From positions 2,508,855 to 2,572,854 of the forward strand of contig NW_015622544.1 in NCBI RefSeq assembly GCF_000835495.1: a DNA stretch of 64,000 nt, given 5' to 3'. Both the position numbers and the translations under genes were made by a program. Source of the stretch: Cladophialophora immunda (taxonomy: Eukaryota > Ascomycota > Eurotiomycetes > Chaetothyriales > Herpotrichiellaceae). Position 1 is the stretch's first letter; every line of letters starts with the position of its first letter. Below the pieces are notes generated by a model. It did not search any database and was not told the origin of the DNA. It saw nothing but the letters and a program-made list of their open reading frames with translations. Shown piece by piece: positions 1 through 12,438 of this stretch.

Positions 1-1378
1 TAGTTCGGCCTGAGCAACGGATCATCGTGCCCACATCTGGGCCAGGGGGCCGTGTTCCTGGCAACCGTCTATAGTTGCTAACCTATTGCCTTCGGCCAAG
101 TTTACCCATAACTTAGCACCCGATTCTAGTTCACATCATGGTCACCAAAGTTCCCTTTCTCTAAATTGGGTTAGTCTGGGTCCAAGCTTCGCCATCATCG
201 CACTCCCCTTACAGTTCCGCATCGCCACGAGGACAGCGAGTCAAGTACTTCATTGCTTAGACATGTTGGCGCTTATGTGCTGTTATTTTGACGGTAAGGT
301 AGATTCAGGTAGACGGCGTTGACGAAGAGCCGACAAGCTTAAACCCGCTATTCAACGCGTCGGCCCCTTTTCTTTTCGAAATCGGCAAAACTGCCTACAT
401 TATAAATAAAACCTTGTCTAATTTTATTAATTTTACGGTATTCGACGCGCGTTAAAAGGAGCTTTCGAATAATATAATATATAGTTATTCTTATATAATA
501 TTATTAGATCGGGTATAGTATTGTAGATATAAAAGAGAGGCCCTTAGATTTTTCTCTCTTTCTTTGCGCAGACTCCTCGGGCCGAAACCTTAACTTTAAC
601 TATAAAATGGCAACAAAGGGAGGATGGGGAATAATACTGCTGAATTCTGTAGGCAGGAAATATCTCTCTACATGAGGGGATCGGAAATTCGGCACAATCT
701 TTTCCTACTGTGGCAGATTCAAAAGTCTGCCAGCTCCAGTGTACTATCAACCGCAAGCTTTGCCCAGTTCCTTCTCCTGTAGGGTATGCCTGGCATGTGG
801 CCCTCACTACATTTGAGGCACGTCTCAGGAGGTAGGCGCGTTCTGAAGGATTCCGCCCCCATGACCGGTGAGTCTCAGGTGATCGGTTACCCGGCTCGCG
901 CGAGCCGACGGTGAGCACAGGGCGGCATCACCCTCGTCCCAAAGGGCGTGAGCTGGATGTGAATTTACTCTGGTCTCATGGGTAAATCGTGTAATGCAAC
1001 GCACTTGTAGGGATACTGTGGCACCAACGCCGCTTTCTCAAACCAATTTCTCTTTGGTCAGTATGGTCAGCAAAGCGCAAGGACTCGCCACAAACCGGTA
1101 GATCAATAATTATGTGGCTACTCTCGCTGTTAGAGCTTGCATATTGCAGGGGATTGTTTCATCTACGCGACTTTACCCATGAGACCATAGTACCTCGTCT
1201 TGGCAGACTGGTTTGTGTCGCTTTGCCCTATTTCTTCGCAGTCAAGTTTCCCAGGGAATCTACTCTTCTTCCTTTCTTCTACAGTATTTAATATCTGTTT
1301 AACAGCGGATTGTTATGCAATACACCAGCGCAAGCTCACTGGATTCTCCACCTCAAGGCCTCAATCAAAGTGAACGCC
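1..1378. other. Intergenic region with AT-rich tract
   Basis: I see no supportable gene here. Roughly 380-535 is strongly AT-rich (runs such as taatataatatatag), unlike the surrounding mixed-composition DNA. It resembles decayed or RIP-mutated repeat DNA, but no terminal repeats or coding remnant could be recognised. A perfect 14-bp palindrome GGCTCGCGCGAGCC lies at 893-906, next to a dispersed repeat at 912-944. The last 100 bases are the presumed promoter/5' leader of the membrane-protein gene, with pyrimidine-rich tracts at 1262-1282. Confidence 0.5.
880..944. repeat. Dispersed degenerate repeat, copy 1
   Basis: A stretch ending in tgagcacagggcggcatcacc recurs at 31350-31399 (29 of 33 bases identical in the best block, differences mostly C/T). 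A weaker copy lies at 28795-28850, sharing the ttaccc-gctcgc and cagggcggca blocks. The C/T bias fits old repeats that accumulated transitions. No transposase or target-site duplication is visible, so the element class is unknown. Confidence 0.5.
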
Positions 1379-3277
1379 ATGACTATGGCTGATGGCGGTT
1401 TCAGCTTCTCAAAAGTTCCGCAAATAGATAGCCTGAAGACCCCGGCGCACGCTACCTCAAGAGAGCACAATGTGCCGTTTCGTGTTCCGCCGCCCGCCAG
1501 GAAGGCGGTTCCCACTTCGCGAGATCGACTATCAGCCACTTCATCTGAGGATGAACGCATGTTGACTGAAACGAGAGACAAAGAGTTCGTCACGAGCCTG
1601 GGGAGACCTGTGCGAAAGGGCTCAATCAATTGGGTCGATGCTCTCGCCACACTCCTGTCCATGTTGTGCCTCATTGGGGCAATCGTGGTGGTCAATCCGT
1701 CCTTTTCTTATTCAGCCTACCTCGGATACACAGAACAAATCATAGTCGTGGGCTTTCTCCTTGGCATTATGACCCAGTGCATGCTTCGAACTGTCCCGCA
1801 TGCATTTCTCCTGATCGAAGCCCGGTACGGCCAGTCGACTTTACAGAACTTTGACGGACTTTTACGGTGGACTCCGCTTGCAGACAACATGGGAACCATA
1901 TGGACAGTCTTACTGGGAGTATTGCTCTTGCTGCCTCTCGGCCTGAGCATCGGCTATAAAAGATACACTGGAGGCATAGGCAGCACTGGCTCCGTCACTA
2001 CGGTTGTCGAATTCGGTACCAGCTCTCCCCCTGGTACTCAGAGTACCGGTGTTTTGAACCAGATGGTGAATGCCACATTGCCTTTTATGGCAGCAACCAC
2101 CACAAACGAAACCTTACCAGAGTTTGGCACTGGAAGCGGTCAAGTCTACGGCTACAATCTGGCTTTGTTCTCGGTAACAGAAGCTGCTGCCCTCGATATC
2201 CCTCTATCAGAAACTGTCCTATCAATTCAAGCCGAACTAGGCTCTGGCGAACTCGCAATAGTATCTGCCGATGTCAGAGGAACAATGGCCCGACATCATC
2301 CCTTATCTAACACGTCTATCGATTGGGAAGACGCGTGGACATATGGAGATTGGAGTGCCTCCAATCTGTGGGGCGATGAATACTATCTCGGATTCCTCGC
2401 AGTCAGCGGGCCCAAGGACGACGATCCAAGATCGTGGAATTCTTCCTGGGTTTTTCTTGGTGCCTTCAACGAGAGCGTAACGAACAATGTCAGCGAGAAT
2501 GCCATCGCATTTCAGCAGGCAGCGCGTCTCTTCACTCTCTCGCGCGTAGGCTGTCATGCTACCTGGAACATCACCACCGGTTCGATCCTGCTCGCCGCAG
2601 CCCGTTGTGGCGACGAGCTATGGAAAGGCTACCAGTTCTACACAAGCTGTCAACTGGCTATAGCGGAGCGGGTGCCGTCGCTGTTACCGGAATACCTAGC
2701 TCCATTCACAACCTTCAGAAAAGGCTCCCCTTGGGAACTGTCGACGTACGTGATGTCTGTCGCCTCCAGCTACCAATCCCGCATGGCCTCCAGTCTCGGA
2801 AGCGTGCCCGTCCAGGTAAACGGATCCATATATCAGGATTGGGCCTTGGCTACAAATTCCACCACGGCCTCTCCCCTGAATTTAACATCAGGGCTGTACC
2901 AGGAGACGTACAACAGTACCCTGACGAAGAGCATCCAACGGCCCGTGCTGAGATCGGACTGGTTGCTGTACGGCCTTTTGGCCATCCAGCCGTTTCTTAC
3001 CGTGCTGGGCATCGTCACTATCTATCTACTCCGCAGAGTTCCTCTTGCACACGGCTTCGGTTTGATCTCCGTTCTGGCAGGAGTCGATAAGGACGGGCTC
3101 GACATTCTGGCGGGAGCCACCTTGTCGGGCCAGACGAAGAAAGCAGTGAGCATGCAAGTAGATGTCGTCGAAGATGTGAATCCTTCCAATGGTACACTGA
3201 CAAGAAGGCTACGTTATTCGCTTGGCCGCCTAGGTTTGGCGCATCCACTCGTGGATACAAAGCTGAAATATCATTGA
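1379..3277 (+). CDS. Uncharacterised fungal integral membrane protein with large glycosylated ectodomain
   Basis: A single uninterrupted frame encodes about 632 residues from ATG 1379 (MTMADGGFSF). The same frame is open further upstream but offers only a non-ATG codon there. A charged N-terminal tail of about 75 residues is followed by hydrophobic segments near residues 90-108, 118-135 and 175-195. A long hydrophilic segment (about 200-550) then carries many N-x-S/T sequons, and a final hydrophobic segment comes near residue 560. The C-terminal region includes the motif GFGLISVLAGVDKDGLD. The layout (tail, 3 TM, extracellular domain, TM, cytosolic tail) matches a family of fungal membrane proteins of unknown function. 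I cannot assign a function. No intron is needed, unlike most neighbours. Confidence 0.75.
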   Translation: MTMADGGFSFSKVPQIDSLKTPAHATSREHNVPFRVPPPARKAVPTSRDRLSATSSEDERMLTETRDKEFVTSLGRPVRKGSINWVDALATLLSMLCLIGAIVVVNPSFSYSAYLGYTEQIIVVGFLLGIMTQCMLRTVPHAFLLIEARYGQSTLQNFDGLLRWTPLADNMGTIWTVLLGVLLLLPLGLSIGYKRYTGGIGSTGSVTTVVEFGTSSPPGTQSTGVLNQMVNATLPFMAATTTNETLPEFGTGSGQVYGYNLALFSVTEAAALDIPLSETVLSIQAELGSGELAIVSADVRGTMARHHPLSNTSIDWEDAWTYGDWSASNLWGDEYYLGFLAVSGPKDDDPRSWNSSWVFLGAFNESVTNNVSENAIAFQQAARLFTLSRVGCHATWNITTGSILLAAARCGDELWKGYQFYTSCQLAIAERVPSLLPEYLAPFTTFRKGSPWELSTYVMSVASSYQSRMASSLGSVPVQVNGSIYQDWALATNSTTASPLNLTSGLYQETYNSTLTKSIQRPVLRSDWLLYGLLAIQPFLTVLGIVTIYLLRRVPLAHGFGLISVLAGVDKDGLDILAGATLSGQTKKAVSMQVDVVEDVNPSNGTLTRRLRYSLGRLGLAHPLVDTKLKYH

Positions 3278-4620
3278 ATAGGATTCAAATGTTGATTCCA
3301 AGGTTACCCTACTTGAACTGCTGGATTAGATTGTATCGGGTAACGTGTAGACATTCTGCGCTCACTCAGGCTACACTTTATGAAGTACTGCACGGTTCGG
3401 TTATACTCTTTTCGCCGGCATTGAGAAGCACCTGTTACACAGCCGTGTTACGAGGGCTCCCTCGCGTTTTCCTGCCTGCCGTACGTCCATGCCTGACTCC
3501 GTTCAGTGGATCAGCAGGGTGGAGGCAAGGTGAAAGCAGGGTGTGCGCGCAGCCCCTTTCGCGTCCATCTGGCCCAACCCCTCGTCCAGCATCCTGCCTC
3601 GGCGACTCCGGATCCGCTGTCCATGAGTTTGACTTCCTGCAAGGCAGATTTCGACCTGGGGAATTGACCTCATAGCCAGTGATACCATTCTTAAATTGTC
3701 ATTCAGTCAAGTCCACGCGTAACTGGCCTACCGGAGCCCGAGACTGTGCCGTTTTCGGTGTGCCACTGCCTCAGTCGTCTACACGCCAACCCGTGAGCCA
3801 CTTCTGCCATTCGGTCGATGGTCGGTTCGTTGGCACTGCCAAACATAGCAGCGCAGCTAGATTCAAATGATTTAGTGGCGCTCCATAGGCAATCTTTTCA
3901 CTAACAGCTAACCCCGTCTCTTTTCAAAGGAGGAAGGTCTCAGGACCATCACTGCACCGGGGGATCGTCTTTGCCTACAGTCGAATGTGTAAGGTGGATT
4001 GAGCGGGCTCCGAACGCGCCTCAGCTCAGCGTGTATCGATGAATACCAGAACGGACTCGGGGTCTTAGGTGAAGGGGGAGATCATACAATGTAAGGATGG
4101 TTTGATCGCCCGTGCACAAGCTATCGTCCTTCCTCGATCAGTCGGGAAGCCGACGGAGGAGAGAGGACAAAACAGGGCAGATGTCGTCGTGGAAGGTGTC
4201 ATGCCAACATCGATGGGTGGAGGAGATTAGTTTGAAAGAAATAGCACTGACCCCTGGTATAAGCTGACCGCCTGAGCTAGTGACGACGTTGGGCATGGAC
4301 AATTGATGTAATATCTGAGCGAACAACAAGGCAAAAGGCGTCGTAATGACGGCAGAGCGTGGGCCGCAATACCCTCAATTCAGTCCATTGTGATTGTCTA
4401 ACTCTCAGAGAGAGAGAGAGAACAGAGAGAGAGTCATAGGGAATCATCGGACGCAGCTAATCCCGACGGGGCCTGACGTGGTCATGTGACAATTGACATA
4501 AATTCCTCAAGGGCTGTGCAGACGTCCATCGATAAAGAGACGTGTGTCGCCGATGGATGGGTCGTTGTCGTAGCACCTTCGTTGAGAAATCGTATCCACA
4601 AATCATGAATCAGCGATGGG
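3278..4620. other. Intergenic region, no supported gene
   Basis: Several short open frames exist on both strands, but none has recognisable domains, codon bias or splice continuity. An (AG)n-type tract (agagagagagag...) lies at about 4407-4432. The region separates the + strand membrane-protein gene from the 3' end of the - strand Uma2-like gene. Confidence 0.5.
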
Positions 4621-5859
4621 CTAATCTTGCTTGTTGACTTTTCTCGCGCGCATCTTGATAGGCGACCGATATGGCTTGTCAGAGCGAAATGTTCTGGCCG
4701 ACTTACATTCATTCTCAGGCATAGACTCTTGTTGTTCATCATCTTCCTGACTCAGCCCGGTAGAAATCGAACTGGCTGGCGACAAAGTCCACTCAAGGTC
4801 TGTGGGGAAGTCTTCATAGCGATCCTTTGCGACATTGTTGTGGAAGTCCTCTGCGCGCTTGACGATTCCGCATAGTTCTTCGGCTGTGATAATAATGGTC
4901 TCGTTTCGTAGGGAGTCGGGCAACAATTTAGGAGGCGCCATTTCTGCCATTGGAATTTCCAGTTGCGCACCGGGGACAGGCTCAGCGTTCGTGTTTCGTA
5001 TGACCTAGGCACTAAAATTAGTATCTCGTAACATATTGTGGACAAATATGGGTGTGTTAATTACTTGATCAACATGTTCGGCTGTTAATCTCGGCGGGCA
5101 ATCGCTGGTGATACAGGGTCTCCAAACCGTCAGATCCACCTGTGAGTCTTGATGAAGTTTCACTGTAACGACCTGACGTATCTGTCCTTTTCCCGCCTTG
5201 ATGATACGACGTGCTTTCTTTTCTAGGTCCTTGACCGCTTGTGAGTTACCCACCTCTAAAACCAGGCCTGGCTGTTCTGCGTCGAGGCACATGATCTGGT
5301 CATCCGGCATGAACACATCGCCTTGTTCGGCTTCGATATCTGACTCTCTTAATAGTTCGAATGGACACACCACTTGATGTTTGGCACAGAGCTGTTCAAT
5401 CTTTTTTTGCAGAAGACGGCTGAACCCTGAATGGACAACCTCATGCTTACGCTTGGGAATTCGAAGGACGAATTCGTGGGTATCAGAGAAGTAATCGTAT
5501 CTGTGTATTAAATTTTAATCCCTGATTGGACGGACTATCGGGAAAGACCCGGACTCTCCATACCGCACACTTTCCTGCCAACGCAGTTTCTGCTCATACT
5601 CCCCAGTAAGTCTGGTAAAGTCTTCTGCACTCAGACGATATCGTAAGCGATCGGGCATATAGCCTGCAAGCCGGCGCTCAAGCTGATGAACAAGTATCTG
5701 CAATTCGGAAGTCGTTGTGTTCAAGTCAAGAGGGTCCTGAGGAGGTCGGGGAGAGTCTGAGCAGTCACTATGGGAGTCGCTGTGCGCGGCGACCACCCTA
5801 AGCGGGTCCGCATCTGTTCTGGGGCTCGTCATCCTACGGTCTTGAGAGATCTTCTTCAT
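4621..5859 (-). CDS. Uma2/PD-(D/E)XK endonuclease-like fungal protein
   Basis: Three exons read in frame: 5859-5549, 5500-5065 and 5004-4621. The introns are 48 bp (5501-5548) and 60 bp (5005-5064), giving about 376 residues. The N-terminal ~90 residues are low-complexity with a short helical segment. The second exon opens with YDYFSDTHEFVLRIPKRKHE and continues into LVLEVGNSQAVKDLEKKA and VDLTVWRP. This strand-E-V-x-x-SQ...K pattern characterises a widespread fungal family that resembles Uma2-type restriction-like folds. The E of EVGNSQ and the following lysines are the likely remnants of a PD-(D/E)XK site. The C-terminus is acidic, then basic. Catalysis is unproven, and such proteins often lie in repeat-rich accessory DNA. 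Start choice: the Met at 5859 or the Met nine codons later are both possible. Confidence 0.7.
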
Positions 5860-6681
5860 AGTCGCTCATTGATTATCGCAAGGGCGCAAGAAAAAGAACA
5901 CGCTCTGAGTTTAAGGAAGAGTTGTGAATTTCGCATCATCATCACAAGGGAAAACTACGGCTATACCTCGGCATCTCCCCCACAAACATTTCCCAGGGAT
6001 TGTCGTGGTAGGTGTAGCGAGAACGCGATTCAATCAAAGGGACAAGAGCAGCAACAGCTTTGGGCATGACGGTCACAAAGTTCCGCAACCCATCTCGCAA
6101 GGTGCGTCAGCCACTAGCCAAAAAATTCATACAAAGGAGGCGCTGAGCAACCCTCCAAATAGCACTTTGTCTCCTATTCAGCTGAGGGCGCCCGACAACC
6201 GACAACCGCTGGATCACCCTCCTCTCCAAGTACTTCGTCGCAGAATCACTTCCGACTCCATCGCAATCAGAACGCGCTGTTTGTTTATTTAGTCTGAGAA
6301 CCAAACCGAAACTCCGCTTCTCCATCACGGCAAACGGCAAATGGTGTGCCACCCATGTGCAGTTCTGGAAAGGGCTTAGGAAGCACAGAAAGCCATGCCT
6401 CTGCCCCCCTAGAGCCTTATTTTGGGCCCTCGTTAAAACTTGACGGTTTGGAGAAGGGAGGACGTTTGAGTGAGCTGGCCAAGGCATAATTACGGAGGAG
6501 TGCTATATGTGGAGGGACGTCTATACGGTGAACCTTTCAGCATGGCCCCACCACGGTCTCATGCCTCTTTGCTCGCCGCGAGCTCAACCTTGATACGACG
6601 TGGTCTTGCAGGCGCAGGCGTAGCTGGGCGAGCGCTAAAGCCAAACACCGCCTCGCAGCCAGTATTACAGCCTGATGTGCA
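5860..6681. other. Divergent intergenic region
   Basis: No gene is supported. This is the shared upstream region of the - strand Uma2-like gene and the + strand large protein. Open frames of 70-126 codons on both strands lack domains and overlap one another in different frames. Confidence 0.45.
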
Positions 6682-9600
6682 ATGATGCCTGCGCTCGCAT
6701 TCCCAACGTCTTGTTATGATGGGTGCCAACTTACATGGCGCAAGCTAACATCGCAGCATGGTACTCGGCGCCGGGAAGCGGGTGCGTGTTTAGCACTGCT
6801 CAACGTAGTTGTTGCTGACCATCACAGTGCCGATGATATCGCACGAGAAGCCTACGAAGACACGGTGAAATACTTCGAGGAAGAGTTTACAAGAGATGGC
6901 AAGAAACCCGATTGGATTCGTGCCCAGACCAGCCTTGGAGACGTTCTCGACACTGTCAGAAAGGCTCAAGAGCTCTACACGGCGACACACAAAGCCACAG
7001 CAACTCGAAGATACGTGGCTGCTCTCTCAACTCGAGTGCAGAATTTTGGTAATGTGCTGGATGTTTTGGCACAGCACCATCCAGAATACGTGTCGCTCGC
7101 CTGGGGTGCCATGAGATTCCTCTTCAATGTGGGCATTGACAGCGTCTCTTTGTGACACCTAAATCTGATACCCGCAGGGCGTTCTGAACCAACCGGAGCT
7201 CGTGACCGAGCTATCAAGGGCCTTGGTTGATATCGCAGATGTACTACTACACGTTCAGCTGGCCACTAACCTTTACCCGACCATATATATGAACGAAGCC
7301 ATCTCGCGACTATATGCACACATCATGCTCTTCCTGAAGCAGGTTGCCAAATGGTACAGTATGAGTCCCGCGCGCAGAGCAATCTCGACCTTGGCGAAAC
7401 CGTATAAGATCAACTATAAATACACGATTGAGCAGATCCAGCAATGCTCCCACATGGTCGACCTTGCGGCCAGTGCCGCTGCTAGAGCGGAGTTGCGAGA
7501 TCAGAATATCGCGCTACGAGAGCAGGTGCACGAGTTGCAAGAGCGTGACAAGGACCTTAAGGAGCTGCAGGAGAGACTGCGATCCCTCGGCCACTTTGCG
7601 AATGCTAGCGAAAACAAGTTCCTGAAACTGCAAGATGTGTCCACTGGGATCCCCACGACCAGCGCAGCCGGCAACGATTTCACGCCCGTTCTACCGGAGA
7701 ATTTCCCTCAAGCACCCTCCCGTACCGCACTAGTTGCTGCAGATCTTCTGCAAACAGCCCCTCAAGCACGTTCCAATACTGCGATAGGGTCTGGCTCCGT
7801 TGCCGCCACGACTTTCAACGATTCCGGGTACGACAGCTACGGCTCCTCTAACCGTAGATCATCGGAGAAGGCGGTTGAGGCTGATACAATGACAATTGCC
7901 ACGGATAGCCAGTCGCTTCATATTCCAGAATCGACGAAGGAGCATCTCATTGTCGCATTAGTGGAAGAACTCCTAGATAGCATCACCACGGAAGATCACG
8001 GGATCGTCCTAACACCGACACAGATCGAGGAGATCTGCAGCTTGCTCAAGGAGTGTTCCATAGAGATGGGTCACTATGCAAGCGGCAAGCTTGAGCTCGA
8101 CACACTCACGTTCATTCGTCAGCAAAGGAGGTAGGTGCAGCTTGGTTCTCGCACCTTCTAGGCTATGAAAACTGTCTCAATCATTGCTCCCCTTGCATAC
8201 AAAGCCGAAAGAGTGAGTACGTCAAGCTAATCGTTTGCTTAGGCGCATTGCACAGTCACTCGAAAAGTATCTGAACAGCACGCAGCAGGAGCATGAATCT
8301 GAGTCTGAGGACGAGATAAATGACGAGGTAATATCGCTGAGTGAGAAAATGCGACTGTGGCGTACCAATGAGAAGGTAAACACCGAAGGCACAATCGAAG
8401 AGGTAGCGGCTGCAGACTTTTGCGAGCTTGAGGATGAGCCACCTATCCCGGAACTACCATACGCACGAGTGTTTCTGACGACACACCCATTCTATCCGCA
8501 GTTGATTTTCAGATTGAAGGCAATCCTGAAGAACAAAGTTTGCGAGGGAGATAGAAGCAGTCATATACGCCATGCAATTCTCCGTGGCCTTTCCGCCCCG
8601 GGGCCACCCGCCTCACGGCCACATAGTATGGCGACTCGGTCGGCTCATTTCAAATTTCCAGCACCGTCTCAATCGTTCCTAGCTAATGATGCACTCTTCA
8701 AAGACGGCAATTCTCTCGCAGACGTCGTAGTTCTCCAAGGTGGCTTGGACAACGCCTTCGCAACCACCTGTGCGGAGTACGTCCGAATGACTTGGGGCCA
8801 AAGTGGAGTTGATGTGTTCGACAAAATACAAGAGGCAATACATTCAGATGGTAAAGCCAGTTGGATCGTAATAAGACAACCTGGGAGGGAAACTCTCGTC
8901 TCATTTGAAGTGTCAAATGGCTCCGATGACAGTAGCTCGGACCAGGAATATCTGAATGCAGTGGTCATCGGAAGTCCCCTGGTCATGGCGGTCCTCGGAG
9001 AACAGCTGGCGTGGTTGTCATCGGCCTTCCTTGATATTGAAGGGTCCAACGCGTTGTTAATCCGAAAGCCTGAGGTGCTAATCGAGACGAGCCACACACG
9101 TTGGGATTTAACCTTGCAGATTGACTCGGAAAATTCCCGCCAACTGGACCGATTGTCATCGACAACAAAGCCGCAATGCTGGCATGATCTGCTACGGCGT
9201 TTCAACTTGGTTGAAGGCTTCCCCATCAGACCCCGAAAGATCACGCAGAAGGGACTCGAAGTCCCGCTCGACATGATGGCATTTCTGGCCGAGACTTGCA
9301 GGGCTACCATCTTCGACGCCCGAATGGTCCTTAAAGGCTGGTCTACTAGCCTTACGCCCACCGCACAAGTCGACGACTCAATACTGTGGCACTACACACA
9401 AGAACAGAACGGGAATCACCTATCGTATGAAGCCATAACGCGTACCTGTGCTGCGACTGATCAAGGCATCCTCGACCAAGGATGGTCGTGCCTGAATCAA
9501 GACAGACACTTTCTGGGATGGTGTGATGCATCTGAAGTCTTAGCAGGTACGTCCTCCCCTTGCTCTGAGACTCTTGAGTGTTTGAGCCACTAGCGCGACC

Positions 9601-11346
9601 TCTAAGCCCTGCAAGAAGCTACCCTTTGCGCCTGCTTTTGCCGCGAAGGTCAACACGACGCCTGATTGTAAGTAGACATGATCCATATTGACAATAGTCA
9701 CAGGGACAAGCTCCGCCAAGTACGACGAGATCGACTACTCAGGCGCCGCATTCTGCGCTTCAGGCGTGGCATTCGAGAAGATGTCGATCGTTGGTGGTCA
9801 GTTCTTGAGTGGAGGTGCAAGCTTTGTGAGAGGCAACAGGAATACCCCCCTGATCGTCTCAAGCCCACGGCATTACATGGAGCAAATCGAGTGGCTTTCA
9901 GGAAAGAACTTCGTGCTTTATGACGTGGGCGATCGCAGAGCATGGCTCATAGATGGGGCTCTTGCGGTGTTACACATTATGTGCACTCGACTTCGTCTCA
10001 GGCCGTATCGCTCCGGCACAGAATGCATGCTTGAGAAGCTCCGATATGCGAAATGCGCAGAGGGGCATGATGCTGGTTACAATGCCCTGACAGATCCGAC
10101 GAACATGCAGCTTGAAGTTTTCAGAAACGAACAGCCGTGGGAAGAAAAGGTCGAAAGTACCACCAGTTCTCCCATTATCGAAAGAAGGACCAAAATCACG
10201 ATCACACGTTTTGCGGATCTTGTGACGCAAGTCTGGTTCGTGATTGAGGAGATGTTCGCACACCAAGCCAGACTCCAGACCACACCTAGCGTGAATCTAC
10301 GTTTCACCAGCCGTGAAAGGCTTGAAGGGTATGATTTTATGGACGTTGCCAGGGGTGAATCTCCGCTCAGACCCAGGTTCGTCATCTTGAAATCCAGCGG
10401 CAAAGGATGGGTCGACCTCGCACGGAGCATAGGCGCAATCGCACTGCTCGGTTACAGCTTCGGTGACCTCATAATCCCGGCCGAGCAAGCCAAAGCTCTT
10501 TGCCACAACTGGCGACGGCTGCCTCATGGCCACGACTATCTGGCCGCAAGTGTCTCCTTGATCAAACAGATCCGTAGGCGACACTCGAGCCGACAACCTG
10601 GACCATTCCAGATTGCTCAAGATGTCTACTGGCATCAGCATGATAAACTGTTTGGTGCCTGTAATTGCAAGGCACGAAGATGGAAAGACACTTGTGACCG
10701 CGTGCAAACACTACTGCCTGCGTCCGTCGGCGTGAAGCGCCCACCTGAGGACATCTTGGATCTCAGATATCAGGGCGGCGCCGTTATATTCGGACGAGGG
10801 AAGAGGTGTCCTTATCGTTGGCCCAAAGACCCAGGTAAAGCCCCAGAGGAGCGGCAGCTGGGCGAAGACTCGGATGTTGCTGACGAAGAGCCGGCCGCTG
10901 CCCTCATGGAGGAGGACAGTGGTCTCGGGTCAAGCATCAGCGCTACAGCAAGTCAGAGCATCACTTCTGCTTCGGCGTCGCTCTCAACATCCCCCCCAGT
11001 CCAGTTTGCTACTGTCGACTCTCCTGGTCCGGCTGGAAATGACAACCCGGAACCGTCCACTTCCGATCGCGAGATGACGGTCCCGCCTGATGGTTCGCAG
11101 CTTACGATGAGCGACCAAGAGGATAGCACAGCTCCGCCTCGACAAGACCTGGTTCATGCAATTACAATACCTCCACCAGTCTCACTACTCCAAGACGCAC
11201 CAGTGACGCTCAATGGGCCAGTAACTGCCACGGGTCCTCATGGCAGGACTACGGAGGGGCCAGTTCTAAAATCGTCGCGCTCCAGGCTGTTGTCACGTGC
11301 CAAGCAACTTTTCTCACCACTACCAAGTAAAACGGCAAAGAAATGA
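6682..11346 (+). CDS. Large conserved fungal protein with STAND-like N-terminal helical module, no NTPase
   Basis: Five exons join in frame: 6682-7128, 7178-8130, 8243-9550, 9594-9667 and 9704-11346 (about 1474 residues). The first join gives SLAWGAMRFLFNGVLNQPEL. With the later YPTIYMNEAISRLYAHIMLF this matches the N-terminal helical domain that precedes NACHT modules in many fungal STAND proteins (catalogued, as I recall, as DUF7708). No Walker A/B, ankyrin or WD repeats follow. Instead there is a coiled coil (about residues 260-295), a region with GFPIRPRKITQKGLEVPLDM and VLKGW, a segment with AWLIDGALAVLHI, then GAIALLGYSFGDLI and GAVIFGRGKRCPYRW, and a Ser/Pro-rich tail. These blocks recur in large uncharacterised fungal proteins. 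The start is uncertain because the first ~45 residues look non-conserved. The fourth intron would be only 36 bp and the third 43 bp, so exon 4 is the weakest part. Confidence 0.65.
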
Positions 11347-12438
11347 GTGCAGGTCTCAGCGACCCAGGAAGCATTTTGGACGAGAGGACTTCCTACATTG
11401 TCAGAAGTTACTGGAACTTGCGCCTAAAGAATGAGACGGTATTCTTCTGGGCCCGCGAGGACGGACAACGCGAAGATAAGCAGACGGCCTACTCTCATGC
11501 GGTTTCCGATTGAGCTGGTTGTGCTCAGCCTCGATCATGCTGTCGCCTCCTACCCACATCGCCGGTGGTATGTCAGAACTGCTCTTTTCGACTACTCTGT
11601 TAAGAAATAGGTCTCCAGTCACAAGGCTCTCATGTAGGGGTGCGGGGAGTGAAGACAGACTGGGTAGAGAAGTGGGTTACTGGGGTATGCACTGGATACT
11701 CATGTGGGTGTGAATAGATAACATGAATTGGCTACGAGGGAGTGAAACCATGTCATCTGACAATGAGCATATCTATAGTCGTATCTCTTTGTGCGCTCTG
11801 TTGCTCTATTCGCTTTATTGAACACAGCGAGCACAGCGGCATGCCCAGCAGACCGTCCTTGATTGCTCCTTTCCCGAGCAGCGGACCCAGGCGGAATCAC
11901 GGCCACGTTCGCTTTTTGAGCCGCGAATTGCCCACAAGTCTTCCTCTGCCGTCCTGAACTGGCTAACACCCCCTGCGACACCGCGCTCCCTCTGAAAATC
12001 GGGAGCGTTCTCGAAACAAGCTCTGATACTCTCGGCAGTTATGTAATGGAGCCGGTCAACGCGTATGCCCTGGAGACTGGAGTGAAAGCGTGCAATGGGT
12101 CAGGATGGGCTGATGGTCAAGGTACTGAGGGCCGTTGCAAGACGAGAACAGAAAGGGAGTCGGGAAACAAACAATTCGACTGCACTGAAACTACCTTTAG
12201 GATTTTGTCATCGTTAAAAGTGCGGGCATGTATACGGGCAGCATAAGTCAAGATGCCTTTCAGCGCAGGCTAGCAAGATATGGAACATATTACAAATCCT
12301 CTTCCTCGCAGCATCGACCTCACTATACTGTGCGTCCTTCAAGACATCCCTTCAGTGGCCATCCTGGGCATCTTCTGCTGTTGGAAGCAATAGCCGCGCA
12401 TGACTGCTTAGAAGGAGCCATCCGTCTCATCCATTCGT
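11347..12438. other. Convergent intergenic region
   Basis: This lies between the 3' ends of the large + strand protein and the - strand alcohol dehydrogenase. Only short unsupported open frames are present. I see no tRNA cloverleaf, repeat or conserved peptide. Confidence 0.45.

Noticed and set aside
544..918. 124-codon - strand frame
   Set aside because: No motif, unusual composition, and it overlaps the dispersed repeat.
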